DNA from: Rhizobium gallicum bv. gallicum R602sp
Lineage (GTDB): Bacteria; Pseudomonadota; Alphaproteobacteria; Rhizobiales; Rhizobiaceae
Reading direction: 5' to 3'
Length of the DNA: 64,000 nucleotides
NCBI RefSeq assembly: GCF_000816845.1
Contig: NZ_CP006877.1
Location: 1,245,501-1,309,500, forward strand
Part shown: positions 1 to 8,748 of the stretch, in pieces
Layout of the letters: the number at the start of each line of letters is the position of its first letter
Position numbering within the stretch: position 1 is the first letter of the stretch
Position numbers and translations under genes: made by a program
Notes under the pieces: model-generated
Told to the model about the DNA's origin: nothing
Seen by the model: only the letters and a program-made list of their open reading frames with translations
The model's database searches: none

Positions 1-1146
1 GCCGCCGGTCAGAAAGACCTTGTCGATGTCGCCGGGCTTGGTCTCTGTCTTCTCCAGAACGTCGTCCAGCGCGCCTTCGATACGAGCCAGATCCTCCGCG
101 ATCCAGCTTTCGAAGTCCTTCCGTCGAATGATGCGATGGCCGCCGCGGCCGAGCGGGCCGAAATCGAATGGTGCTTCGTCTGCCGAAGACAGTGCCATCT
201 TGGTGGCCGAGATCGCCTGATAGAGCGGATAGCCCTCGTCGTGATCGACGAGATCGATGAAGGTTTCGAGCTTCTCCGGCTCGAGCGCCGTGCGGACCAG
301 TTTCCTCAGGTCCTCGAATTCGCGCGAGGTCTTGAAGATCGAAAGCTGGTTCCAGCGGCCGAAGCTCGAATAATAGTTCGACGGCACCTCAAGGATCTTG
401 TCGAAGCTCTTGAAATGACTCCCCTTGCCGATCTGCGGCGCGACGATGTTGTCGATCATCCGGTAGTCGAAATGATCGCCCGCGACGCCGACGCCCGAAT
501 GGCCGACCGGCGTTGCCGTCAGCTTGCCGGCAACGGTTTCGAAGCGGATCAGCGAATAGTCCGTCGTGCCCCCACCGAAATCGGCAACGAGCACCGTCGC
601 GTCCGACTTCAGGTTCTGCGCGAAGTAGAAGGCGGCGGCAACCGGTTCGTAGACGTAATGGATTTCCGGAAAGCCGAAGCGCAAGAGCGCTTTGTTGTAG
701 CGTTCGGTTGCAAGCGCCGGATCGGGATTGGCGCCGGCGAAGTGCACCGGCCGCCCTGTCACGATGCGCGTCACATCCCTCGACCAGTTTTCGCCCGCAT
801 AGGCGCGCAGCCGCCGGATGAAGACGTCCATCAGGTCTTCGAAGCTGTGGCGCTTGGCAAAGATCAGCGTGCCCTGGAAGAGGGGGCTTGCCGCGAAGGT
901 CTTGATCGACTGGAGGAAGCGGCAGTCGCCGGGATTGTCGATGAACTGGCGGATTGCCGCATGCCCGGCCTCGACCTTCAGGGCCGATGTGCCGAGCTGC
1001 GGATCCTTCATGAAGGAAAGCGCCGTGCGCATGCTGTCGGCCGTGCCTTCAGCGCTGGTGAACGCCATGGAATGCGTCGTCCCGCCATTGGCCGTTGCGA
1101 GAACCGTATTCGTCGTGCCGAAGTCGAAACCCAGCGCCTGAGCCAT
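1..1146 (-). CDS. Hsp70 family protein (YegD-like), 3' end outside window
   Basis: The first 382 codons of an actin-like ATPase of the Hsp70 superfamily. The start (ATG at 1146) follows an AAGAGGTG Shine-Dalgarno. GFDFGTTNT at residues 6-14 is the phosphate-1 loop, VADFGGGTTD near 187-196 is phosphate-2, and the last visible residues, VFLTGG, belong to the adenosine motif. Compared with DnaK the nucleotide-binding domain is followed by little room for a substrate-binding domain. YegD-type proteins are about 450 residues, so roughly 70 residues probably lie beyond the edge. The family is predicted to be a cytoplasmic chaperone-like ATPase with no firmly established client. A long open frame on the plus strand over the same DNA is a shadow, because all Hsp70 motifs read on the minus strand. 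Confidence 0.88.
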   Translation of the reverse strand, partial: MAQALGFDFGTTNTVLATANGGTTHSMAFTSAEGTADSMRTALSFMKDPQLGTSALKVEAGHAAIRQFIDNPGDCRFLQSIKTFAASPLFQGTLIFAKRHSFEDLMDVFIRRLRAYAGENWSRDVTRIVTGRPVHFAGANPDPALATERYNKALLRFGFPEIHYVYEPVAAAFYFAQNLKSDATVLVADFGGGTTDYSLIRFETVAGKLTATPVGHSGVGVAGDHFDYRMIDNIVAPQIGKGSHFKSFDKILEVPSNYYSSFGRWNQLSIFKTSREFEDLRKLVRTALEPEKLETFIDLVDHDEGYPLYQAISATKMALSSADEAPFDFGPLGRGGHRIIRRKDFESWIAEDLARIEGALDDVLEKTETKPGDIDKVFLTGG

Positions 1147-1465
1147 GCCCGCACCTCTTCATGCCGATTGTGATTGAGACCGGAGCCTTGCTCCGCATGA
1201 AGGACGCACGCGCGCCCAAAATTTAGGAGGGCGCGTGATGCCATAGAGGGGCGACACATTCAAGAGGGAAGGCGTCGGGCGTTGTGCCAATCTGGTGGTG
1301 GCCCCCCATCCGCCTTGCCGGCGCCTTCTTCCCGTAGTCGCGGCGAAGGCGATATGCCCCGCTCGCTTGCCCACTTCTCCAACGTCGAGCGAGGCGCGTC
1401 CGCATCTCCCCGCAGGCGGGAGAGGGTTGGGGTGAGAAGCAATGCGCGAAAGCCCGACCGAAAGA
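1147..1465. other. Intergenic region without a gene, holding a repeat
   Basis: This 319-bp stretch separates the Hsp70-like gene from the end of the RND pump gene upstream of it in the same orientation. I see no open frame with a ribosome binding site. About half of it is the repeat-like block annotated separately; the promoter of the Hsp70-like gene should lie in the first 100 bp, but no clear -35/-10 pair stands out. Confidence 0.5.
1300..1442. repeat. Rhizobial intergenic mosaic-type repeat (RIME-like)
   Basis: A GC-rich non-coding block containing short complementary segments, such as CCGCAGGCGGGAGAGG and CTTCTTCCCGTAGTCGCGG. It resembles the palindromic intergenic repeats scattered through Rhizobium genomes (CCATCCGCC...CTTCTCCCCG...GGCGGGAGAGGGTTGGGGTGAG type). 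The identification rests on recall of this sequence style, since only one copy lies in the window. Boundaries are approximate. Confidence 0.45.
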
Positions 1466-4400
1466 TCACTCCGCCGCGATCGCCGTCGGCTCCTCTTCGT
1501 CCGGCACCGCTTCCTTTCGCTGCCAAAGCCTCTGAAGCCAGCTGTTCAGCCGGCCCATCTCGATGAAGATAACCGGCGTGATGAAGAGCGTCAGAGCCTG
1601 GGAAACGACGAGGCCGCCGACGACGGCGACACCCAAGGGCTGGCGCAGCTCGGAGCTGGCACCGGTGCCGAGCGCGATCGGAAGGGCGCCGAGAAGCGCA
1701 CAGAAGGTCGTCATCATGATCGGCCGGAAGCGCCGCACGCAGGCCTCGTGAATGGCCTCCACCGGCGACATCGATGTGGAGCGCAGGTTCTCCAGCGCCA
1801 CGTCGATCATCATGATCGCGTTCTTCTTCACGATGCCGATCAGCATCAGGAGGCCGATGAGCGCGATGATCGAGAGGTCGAAACCCATCACCTTCAGAGC
1901 CAAGAGCGCGCCCAGGGCGGCGGCCGGAAGGCCGGACAGAATGGTGAGCGGGTGGATGAAGCTCTCGTAGAGAACCCCGAGGACCACATAGATCGTCAGC
2001 ACTGCGGCGAGGATCAGAAGCGGCGTGTTTCCTTGCGACTGCTCGAAGATCTCCGCCGTACCGCCATAGGACGTGAAGACGTCCGCCGGCATGTTGATGT
2101 CCTTCTTGATCTGGTCGATCGCGGCTGTTGCGTCACCCAGCGCCGCATCGGCAGGCAGGTTGAACGAAACCGTCGTCGAGACGAGTTGACCTGTCTGGTT
2201 GATCGTCACCGGCCCGGTGTTTCGCTCGACCCTCGCGAAATTCGACAACGGGACCAGCGTGCCGTTGGTTGAGGCGACCCGGATGTCCTGAAGCTTCTGA
2301 TCGTCCCAGGGCTTGTTGGTATCGTATTCGACGATGACGTCGTAGCTGTCACCGGTGGATTGGATTTGCGCTGCCGTATAACCACTGAACGATTCCTGCA
2401 GGGTCGTGCGCAGCTGGCTGTTGTCGATGCCGAAGGCGGCTGCCTTTTCGGAATCGACGAGGATATTGGCCTGCAGCGCGTTGTTCTGCGCATCGGTTGT
2501 CACGTCGGTGAAGCGCGGATCGCCGCGCATTGCCTGCTGGATATTATTGGCCCAGAGATTGGTCTGCTCGGCGCTGAGTGCCTGAACGACCAGCTGATAC
2601 TGGCTTGCGGTCTGACGGCCGCCGAAGCGTAGGCTCTGCTGCGGGGTGATGAAGGCTTGCAGGCCGGGCACCTTGGCGATGTCGGCCCGCAATTCGCGCA
2701 AGGTCTGGTCAAGCGGCGGACGCTGCTCCTTGTCCTTCAGCTCGACATACATCGTGCCATTGTTGAGCGGGCTGCGCGCGTTGCCGCCGACGATCGACAT
2801 GACGTGATTGACCGCCGGATTCTGTTTCACGATCGCTGCGGCCTGGTTCTGCAAGGCTACCATCGCCGGATAGGAGATGTCCTGGCGTGCCCTTGTGGAG
2901 ATGTTCAGCCGGCCGATGTCCTCGGTCGGGAAGAAGCTGGAGGGCAGCGTCATGAACAGATAGGCGTTCAAGCCGACCGAAACGAGGAACAGGCAAAGGA
3001 TCGCAGGCCGGTGGACGAGGCACCAGCCGACCGCCCGATCGTAACCTCTGAGCGTGCGTTCAAAGCCCGCATTGAACCAGCGGACGAAGAGGGGCGGGTT
3101 GGACTTGCGGCTTGAAAGCCGCGAGCCGAGCATCGGCGTTACCGTCAGCGAGACGATGGCGGATGCGACGATCGCCATTGCGACGACCATGCCGAATTCG
3201 TTGAAGATGCGGCCGACGACCCCGCCCATCAACAGGATCGGGATGAAGACCGCAATCAGCGACACCGACATCGAAATGATCGTGTAGCTGACCTCGCCGG
3301 CGCCCTTGATTGCCGCATCGAGGACCGGCATTCCCTCTTCGACATGCCTAAGAATGTTTTCCAGCATCACGATCGCATCATCCACCACGAGGCCGACGGC
3401 GAGCGTCAAGCCGAGCAGCGAGATGTTATCGACGCTGTAGCCGAGTACGTACATCATGCCGAAGGTCGAGATCAGCGAGAGCGGAACGGCAAGGCCCGGA
3501 ATGACCGTTGCGGTCAGATGGCCTGTGAAGAGGTAGATAACGAGCACTACGAGGCCGATCGTCAGCAGGAGCGTGAACTTTACATCGGAAATCGCGTCGC
3601 GGATCGGCTTGGCGGAATCGTTCATGACCTTGGTGGTGACTGACGACGGGATCTCGGCATGCAGCGTCGGCAGCTTGGCGTTGATCGCATCGACGACCTC
3701 GACCGTGTTCGCATCCGGCTGGCGCTGGATGGCGAGGATGATGCTGCGGTTACCGTCGTACCAGCTGCCGGTATTCTGGTTCTCGACGCTGTCTTCCACC
3801 TTGGCGATGTCGCCGAGATGAATCGGCGCCCCGTTCGGGTTTGCGATCACCAGCGAGCGGAATTCCGCTGCGTTGGTGCGCTGCGTGTCGGCGTTGATCG
3901 TCATGCTCTGCGCGTCGTTCTGCAGCGTGCCGACCGGCACCTGGCTATTGGCGGCGCTGATTGCCTGGTTGACGGTATCGATGCCGATGTTGCGGGCAAG
4001 CAGCTTGTTGGGATCGACCTCGACGCGGACGGCATAGGTCTGTGCGCCGAACACGGTCACTTCGGCGACGCCGGGCAGGGTGGAGAGCGACGGTGAGATG
4101 ATGTCTTCGGCGATGGCGTCGAGCTTGCTGCGCGGCATCGTATCGCTCTGCACCGCAAGCAGCATCACCGGCGCGTCGGCCGGGTTCGTCTTGCGGTAAC
4201 TCGGCGGCGTGGTCATGTTGTCCGGCAACTGCCGGGTCGCGTGCGAGATTGCGGCCTGCACGTCGGCCGCGGCCGCATCGATGTTGCGGTTGAGGTCAAA
4301 CTGCAGAATGATGCTGGTATTGCCGAGCGAATTCGTCGCGCTGATTTCGCTGATGCCGGGGATGGTCTGGAACTGCTTGATCAGCGGCGTTGCGACCGAA

Positions 4401-4579
4401 GTCGCCATGGTCTGCGGCGAGGCGCCGGTGAGCGCGGCCGAGACGTTGATCGTCGGGAAGTCGACCTGCGGCAAGGCCGCGACTGGCACGAGCCGGTAAC
4501 CTGCAAGGCCTGCAAGGATCACGCCGATGGCGAGAAGGGTCGTCGCAACCGGCCGCCGGATGCAGAAATTCGGGATCAT
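1466..4579 (-). CDS. RND multidrug efflux permease (HAE1/MdtC-like)
   Basis: A 1037-residue inner-membrane proton antiporter of the AcrB/MdtBC type, the usual length for the family. It starts with the typical cytoplasmic helix and first membrane span (IRRPVATTLLAIGVILAG). The paired aspartates of TM4 (GLVVDDAIVMLENI) and the lysine of TM10 (GIVKKNAIMMID) form the proton relay. Two large periplasmic porter loops follow TM1 and TM7. The ATG at 4579 overlaps the stop of the membrane fusion protein gene by ATGA, so the two are translationally coupled. No outer-membrane channel gene is adjacent, so a TolC-type protein encoded elsewhere is presumably used. Substrate cannot be read from sequence. 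Confidence 0.95.
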   Translation of the reverse strand: MIPNFCIRRPVATTLLAIGVILAGLAGYRLVPVAALPQVDFPTINVSAALTGASPQTMATSVATPLIKQFQTIPGISEISATNSLGNTSIILQFDLNRNIDAAAADVQAAISHATRQLPDNMTTPPSYRKTNPADAPVMLLAVQSDTMPRSKLDAIAEDIISPSLSTLPGVAEVTVFGAQTYAVRVEVDPNKLLARNIGIDTVNQAISAANSQVPVGTLQNDAQSMTINADTQRTNAAEFRSLVIANPNGAPIHLGDIAKVEDSVENQNTGSWYDGNRSIILAIQRQPDANTVEVVDAINAKLPTLHAEIPSSVTTKVMNDSAKPIRDAISDVKFTLLLTIGLVVLVIYLFTGHLTATVIPGLAVPLSLISTFGMMYVLGYSVDNISLLGLTLAVGLVVDDAIVMLENILRHVEEGMPVLDAAIKGAGEVSYTIISMSVSLIAVFIPILLMGGVVGRIFNEFGMVVAMAIVASAIVSLTVTPMLGSRLSSRKSNPPLFVRWFNAGFERTLRGYDRAVGWCLVHRPAILCLFLVSVGLNAYLFMTLPSSFFPTEDIGRLNISTRARQDISYPAMVALQNQAAAIVKQNPAVNHVMSIVGGNARSPLNNGTMYVELKDKEQRPPLDQTLRELRADIAKVPGLQAFITPQQSLRFGGRQTASQYQLVVQALSAEQTNLWANNIQQAMRGDPRFTDVTTDAQNNALQANILVDSEKAAAFGIDNSQLRTTLQESFSGYTAAQIQSTGDSYDVIVEYDTNKPWDDQKLQDIRVASTNGTLVPLSNFARVERNTGPVTINQTGQLVSTTVSFNLPADAALGDATAAIDQIKKDINMPADVFTSYGGTAEIFEQSQGNTPLLILAAVLTIYVVLGVLYESFIHPLTILSGLPAAALGALLALKVMGFDLSIIALIGLLMLIGIVKKNAIMMIDVALENLRSTSMSPVEAIHEACVRRFRPIMMTTFCALLGALPIALGTGASSELRQPLGVAVVGGLVVSQALTLFITPVIFIEMGRLNSWLQRLWQRKEAVPDEEEPTAIAAE

Positions 4580-5835
4580 TGTTCTGCCTCCGCCGCCAGG
4601 GTTTCGGTCTGGTGAGCCGGCTGCTCGGCGGAGGCGACGTTTAGTGCCTTGTCATCGAATTGCTCGTCGACATGCTGCTGGTCGGCAAGCTGCGCCTGTC
4701 CCTCGATGACGACGTGATCGCCTTCGGAGAGCCCTGCGGAAACGGCGGTGAAACCACCGTTCTCGCGGGCGACGGTGACGGGCGCCATCTGCACCTTTTC
4801 ATCCTTCACGACATAAGAAAAGAACCCATTTGCACCGGGGCTGACTGCGACGGTCGGTACGACGACCTGCGGTTCTTTATTGTTGAAGTGAACGACGAGA
4901 TTGACGGATTGCCCGGGCCAGAGCGTGCCGGTCGTATTTTTAAAGCGCGCCTTCGCGAGGATCGTGCCGGAAGCAGTGTCGACCGTATTGTCATAGAAGC
5001 TGATCGCGCCGCGGCGCACGCTGCCCTTCGTCGAATCCGGTGTGGTCGTGACCTCGACGGGTCCGCTGGCGAGCGATTGCTTCAACTGGCGCAGATCGCG
5101 CTCCTGCAGATGGAATTTCACATAAATCGGATCATATTGGGCAATCGTCACGATCGCCGTTCCGGCACCGACGAAAGCTCCAGGGCTGACCGCGATGTCG
5201 CCAAGGCGGCCGTCGAAAGGCGCGCGGATTTGCGTGTGCTCGAGCAGAACCTGATCGGAGGCGAGTGAGGCCCTGTCGGCTTCGACGGTGGCGGCAGCCG
5301 TGTCGCGAGCGGCCTTGGCCTGGTCGTAGCTCTGCCGTGTGCCGGCCTTTTGCGCCAGGAGATCGGCTGCGCGTGTGAGAGCGGTTTCGGCTTCCGAGAG
5401 CGTCGCTGTGTCTCGGATGATCGTCGCGTTGTCCTTGTCGACGGCTGCTTGCGCCGGCCGGTCGTCGAGCTTGGCGATCAGGTCGCCTTGCTTGACCGTG
5501 GCGCCGTCGGTCGCGACGATCGACGTGACAAGGCCCTGTTCCTGCGCGGCGATCGTGGTGGTGTTTTCGGCTTCCGCCCACCCCGAGGCCGTGACGTCTC
5601 GCGGCAGCACTGTCTTTACGGCGGCGACTGTTTTCACGAGCGTCGGGCCGCTGCCCCCCCGCCGGTTATGCTGCCCGCCGCCTTGCTGGCCCACTTGCGC
5701 CTTGCCGCCTTGTTGCGCAGGCGCACTGACCAACTGCGAGACGTAGGGAAACTGGTCGACGATTCTGTTTCCGAATTGCCAAACGCTGACGGCAGTAACC
5801 GCAATAATGCTGAAGGTAATCCAAAATATCTTCAT
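4576..5835 (-). CDS. RND efflux periplasmic adaptor (membrane fusion protein)
   Basis: A 419-residue HlyD/AcrA-type adaptor that links the RND permease to an outer-membrane channel. I chose the ATG at 5835 (MKIFWITFSIIAV), which gives an N-terminal membrane anchor; the open frame extends 33 codons further up without a sensible start. The two lipoyl half-motifs are visible (AAQEQGLVTSIVATDGATVKQGD and RAPFDGRLGDIAVSPGA), separated by an alpha-helical hairpin rich in Ala and Asp. A Gly/Gln-rich stretch (residues about 33-60) follows the anchor. It overlaps the downstream permease start by 4 bp, making a two-gene operon. No TetR or two-component regulator is next to it. Confidence 0.93.
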   Translation of the reverse strand: MKIFWITFSIIAVTAVSVWQFGNRIVDQFPYVSQLVSAPAQQGGKAQVGQQGGGQHNRRGGSGPTLVKTVAAVKTVLPRDVTASGWAEAENTTTIAAQEQGLVTSIVATDGATVKQGDLIAKLDDRPAQAAVDKDNATIIRDTATLSEAETALTRAADLLAQKAGTRQSYDQAKAARDTAAATVEADRASLASDQVLLEHTQIRAPFDGRLGDIAVSPGAFVGAGTAIVTIAQYDPIYVKFHLQERDLRQLKQSLASGPVEVTTTPDSTKGSVRRGAISFYDNTVDTASGTILAKARFKNTTGTLWPGQSVNLVVHFNNKEPQVVVPTVAVSPGANGFFSYVVKDEKVQMAPVTVARENGGFTAVSAGLSEGDHVVIEGQAQLADQQHVDEQFDDKALNVASAEQPAHQTETLAAEAEQ

Positions 5836-5997
5836 GTGTGAGACCGGTCTTGACGGGTTGCACGACGTTTCCGGTCCCGATTGAGCCGCCCATATTGCGG
5901 CGCAAAAAAGACATAATCCGCCGGACGCACTCACTAAGTGGTTATAATAGCTTAAATTTTTGTAATGATCGGCGTGGCGTCCACCTCGCGCTTGCGG

Positions 5998-6786
5998 TCA
6001 AACCGAACGCGCCGCACCGCCGTCGCAACGGATCAGTGAGCCGGTGATGTAGCTCGCCGGCTGGCTGCAGAGGAAAGCGGCGGTTGCTGCGAATTCTTCG
6101 ACCTTGCCATAGCGGCCAACCGGAATGCGCGCTTCCTTGTCGCTGCGGATGTCTTCCATGCTTTTGCCGGTGCGCTTGGCGGCCGCGCCGTCAAGCTCGT
6201 CGAGGCGTCCGGTGAGGATGCTGCCCGGCAAGAGCAAATTGGCCGTCACGCCGTGGCTTGCAACTTCCGAGGCGAGCGTCTTCGACCAGCCGGCAAGAGC
6301 AGGGCGCAGCGTATTGGAAAGCGCCAAATTGGCGATGGGCTCTATGACGCCGGACGAGGCGACGGTGAGAATGCGGCCCCACCCTTGCGCCTTCATGCCC
6401 GGAAGCAAGGCGTTGGTCAGGGAAATGACGCGCAGCACCATCGAGAAGAAATAAGTCTCGAGCTTCTCGGGCGTCATGTCCTCGGTCGTCCCAGGCGTCG
6501 GGCCGCCGGTATTGTTCACGAGAATATCCAGGCCGGCGAACTTTTCCTTGACGGCGGCAGTCACCGTCTCGACGAATTTCTCGTCAGCCAGATCAGCCCA
6601 GATCCAGTCGGCCTTGCCGTTGCCCTCGGCGTTGATCGCCTTGCAGTTGGCCTCCAACTGCTCACCGCTGCGGCCGCACAGAAGTACGTTTGCGCCTTCA
6701 CGTGCGAGTGCGATCGCAATGCCATGGCCAAGCCCGCGCGACGAAGCCAGAACGAGTGCGCGTTTGCCGTCGATTCCGAGATCCAT
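5998..6786 (-). CDS. Atypical short-chain dehydrogenase/reductase (BKR-like, catalytic residues missing)
   Basis: A 262-residue SDR-fold protein. The ATG at 6786 has a GGAGGACATC ribosome binding site. The nucleotide loop reads ASSRGLGHGIA rather than the usual TGxxxGIG. The NNAG motif is NNTGG. At the active site, where SDRs carry Tyr-x-x-x-Lys, the protein has SNTLRP, so both Tyr and Lys appear absent although the following helix (ALAGWSKTLASEVASHGVTAN) is normal. A subgroup of beta-ketoacyl-reductase-like SDRs with imperfect nucleotide motif and catalytic tetrad is known, and this fits it. Annotation as a FabG-type reductase would be unsafe. It is divergent from the ETF-QO gene across 245 bp. 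Confidence 0.85.
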   Translation of the reverse strand: MDLGIDGKRALVLASSRGLGHGIAIALAREGANVLLCGRSGEQLEANCKAINAEGNGKADWIWADLADEKFVETVTAAVKEKFAGLDILVNNTGGPTPGTTEDMTPEKLETYFFSMVLRVISLTNALLPGMKAQGWGRILTVASSGVIEPIANLALSNTLRPALAGWSKTLASEVASHGVTANLLLPGSILTGRLDELDGAAAKRTGKSMEDIRSDKEARIPVGRYGKVEEFAATAAFLCSQPASYITGSLIRCDGGAARSV

Positions 6787-6863
6787 GATGTCCTCCAGAT
6801 GCATCGGCTTCTGTATAAGGCGCAGCCGACGGAAAAGGGAAGAGTCCTTCTACCGAAGAACAA

Positions 6864-6890
6864 TTGACGTTAACGTAAGCGTTATATAAT
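6864..6890 (+). promoter_or_regulatory. Candidate promoter and ACGT palindrome upstream of ETF-QO
   Basis: TTGACG at 6864-6869 and TATAAT at 6885-6890 are close to sigma-70 boxes, although the 15-bp spacer is short. The -35 box overlaps the palindrome ACGTTAACGT (6867-6876). As I recall them, LiuR-type MerR regulators of branched-chain amino acid and acyl-CoA catabolism bind palindromes built of ACGT halves, which would suit an ETF-QO gene. This is inference; no regulator gene is nearby. Confidence 0.35.
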
Positions 6891-7031
6891 CTTGCGGTGG
6901 AGGAGATATTGATTGTGCGAATTGGAGGATCGGCTGTCGCTTCCCGGCTCGACAATGCTTTCCGGTTTTGACAAGACAATGACCCGACAAGGGGATTATG
7001 GCCGCGTGGGCGGTCGAGCGGAGACGGATGA

Positions 7032-8696
7032 ATGACCGAGACGACTGAGCTGCCGGAACGTGAGTCGATGGAATTCGACGTTGTGATCGTCGGTGCCGGG
7101 CCTGCCGGCCTGTCTGCCGCGATCCGACTGAAGCAGGTCAATCCGGAGCTTTCCGTCGTCGTGCTCGAAAAGGGGGCGGAAGTCGGCGCCCATATCCTGT
7201 CGGGCGCCGTCATCGATCCGATCGGCATCGACCGGCTGCTGCCGGATTGGCGCAGCCAAGGCGATCATCCCTTCAAGACCGAGGTGACCGCCGATCATTT
7301 CCTGGTGCTCGGTCCGGCTGGTTCCGTCCGCCTGCCGAATGTGCTGATGCCGCCCTTGATGAACAACCACGGCAACTACATCGTATCGCTCGGGCTTGTC
7401 TGTCGCTGGCTCGCCACGAAGGCCGAAGAACTCGGCGTCGAGATCTATCCGGGGTTTGCCGCAACCGAGGTGCTCTACAACGACGAAGGTGCGGTGATCG
7501 GGGTGGCCACCGGCGATATGGGCATCGAGAAGAACGGCGAGCCCGGCCCAAGTTTTGCCCGCGGCATGGAACTGCTCGGCAAATACACGCTGATCGGCGA
7601 AGGCGTGCGCGGCTCGCTCGCCAAGCAGCTGATCGCCAAGTTCGACCTTTCGAAGGGCCGCGAGCCGCAGAAGTTCGGCATCGGCCTCAAGGAGCTCTGG
7701 CAGGTCAAGCCCGAGCACCACAAGCCTGGCCTGGTGCAGCATTCCTTCGGCTGGCCGCTCGGCTTGAAGACCGGCGGCGGCTCGTTCCTCTATCATCTGG
7801 AAGACAACCTCGTCGCCGTCGGCTTCGTCGTGCATCTCAACTACAAGAACCCCTATCTCCATCCGTTCGAGGAGTTCCAGCGCTTCAAGACGCATCCGGC
7901 GATCCGCGCCACCTTCGAGGGTGGCAAGCGGCTCTCTTACGGTGCCCGTGCCATCACCGAGGGCGGCTACCAGTCGGTGCCGAAGCTTTCCTTTCCCGGC
8001 GGCGCGCTGATCGGCTGTTCGGCGGGCTTCGTCAATGTGCCGCGCATCAAGGGCAGCCACAATGCCGTGCTGTCGGGCATGCTGGCGGCCGACAAGATCG
8101 CCGAAGCGATCGCTTCGGGCCGCGCCAACGACGAAGTCGTCGAAATCGAAAACGACTGGCGCAAGAGTGATATCGGCAAGGACTTGAAGAAGGTCCGCAA
8201 CGTCAAGCCGCTCTGGTCGAAGTTCGGCACGGCCGTCGGCGTGGCGCTCGGCGGTCTCGACATGTGGACCAACACGCTGTTCGGCTTCTCCTTCTTCGGC
8301 ACCCTCGGCCATGGCAAGACCGATGCCCAGTCGCTGGAGCCGGCCGCCCAGCACACAAAGATCGACTATCCGAAGCCGGATGGCGTCTTGACCTTCGATC
8401 GTCTGTCCTCGGTGTTCCTGTCGAACACCAATCACGAGGAAGACCAGCCGGTCCATCTACAAGTCAAGGACATGGCGTTGCAGAAATCGTCCGAGCACGA
8501 CATCTATGCCGGACCGTCGGCGCGCTACTGTCCGGCCGGCGTCTATGAATGGGTGGAGAAGGACGGCAAGGACACCTTCGTCATCAACGCCCAGAACTGC
8601 GTCCACTGCAAGACCTGCGACATCAAGGACCCCAACCAGAACATCAACTGGGTCCCGCCCCAGGGCGGCGAGGGGCCGGTCTATCCGAATATGTGA
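7032..8696 (+). CDS. Electron transfer flavoprotein-ubiquinone oxidoreductase
   Basis: A 554-residue membrane-associated flavoprotein that passes electrons from ETF, reduced by acyl-CoA and other dehydrogenases, to ubiquinone. The N-terminal FAD motif is VGAGPAGLSAAI. The C-terminus has the [4Fe-4S] ligands Cys500 (CPAGVYEW) and Cys523, Cys526, Cys529 (CVHCKTCDIKDP), followed by the family's ending NWVPPQGGEGP. Length matches bacterial ETF-QO. The ATG at 7032 was preferred because the upstream ATG at 7028 is followed directly by a stop. etfAB are not in the window. The divergent SDR could share its control region. Confidence 0.96.
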   Translation: MTETTELPERESMEFDVVIVGAGPAGLSAAIRLKQVNPELSVVVLEKGAEVGAHILSGAVIDPIGIDRLLPDWRSQGDHPFKTEVTADHFLVLGPAGSVRLPNVLMPPLMNNHGNYIVSLGLVCRWLATKAEELGVEIYPGFAATEVLYNDEGAVIGVATGDMGIEKNGEPGPSFARGMELLGKYTLIGEGVRGSLAKQLIAKFDLSKGREPQKFGIGLKELWQVKPEHHKPGLVQHSFGWPLGLKTGGGSFLYHLEDNLVAVGFVVHLNYKNPYLHPFEEFQRFKTHPAIRATFEGGKRLSYGARAITEGGYQSVPKLSFPGGALIGCSAGFVNVPRIKGSHNAVLSGMLAADKIAEAIASGRANDEVVEIENDWRKSDIGKDLKKVRNVKPLWSKFGTAVGVALGGLDMWTNTLFGFSFFGTLGHGKTDAQSLEPAAQHTKIDYPKPDGVLTFDRLSSVFLSNTNHEEDQPVHLQVKDMALQKSSEHDIYAGPSARYCPAGVYEWVEKDGKDTFVINAQNCVHCKTCDIKDPNQNINWVPPQGGEGPVYPNM

Positions 8697-8706
8697 GGTC
8701 AACACA

Positions 8707-8732
8707 AGGAGCCCGGCAAACGCTGGGCTCCT
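8707..8732. terminator. Stem-loop between convergent genes
   Basis: AGGAGCCC (8707-8714) pairs perfectly with GGGCTCCT (8725-8732) around a 10-nt loop. It lies 10 bp after the ETF-QO stop and 16 bp before the stop of the convergent EamA gene, a position expected of a bidirectional terminator. The T-tract is poor, so efficiency is uncertain. Confidence 0.5.
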
Positions 8733-8748
8733 CTGTGTCGGGGCTCAT

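Noticed and set aside
136..1173. A long open frame on the plus strand opposite the Hsp70-like gene
   Set aside because: All conserved Hsp70 motifs read on the minus strand; the plus frame has a composition typical of a GC-rich shadow and no ribosome binding site.
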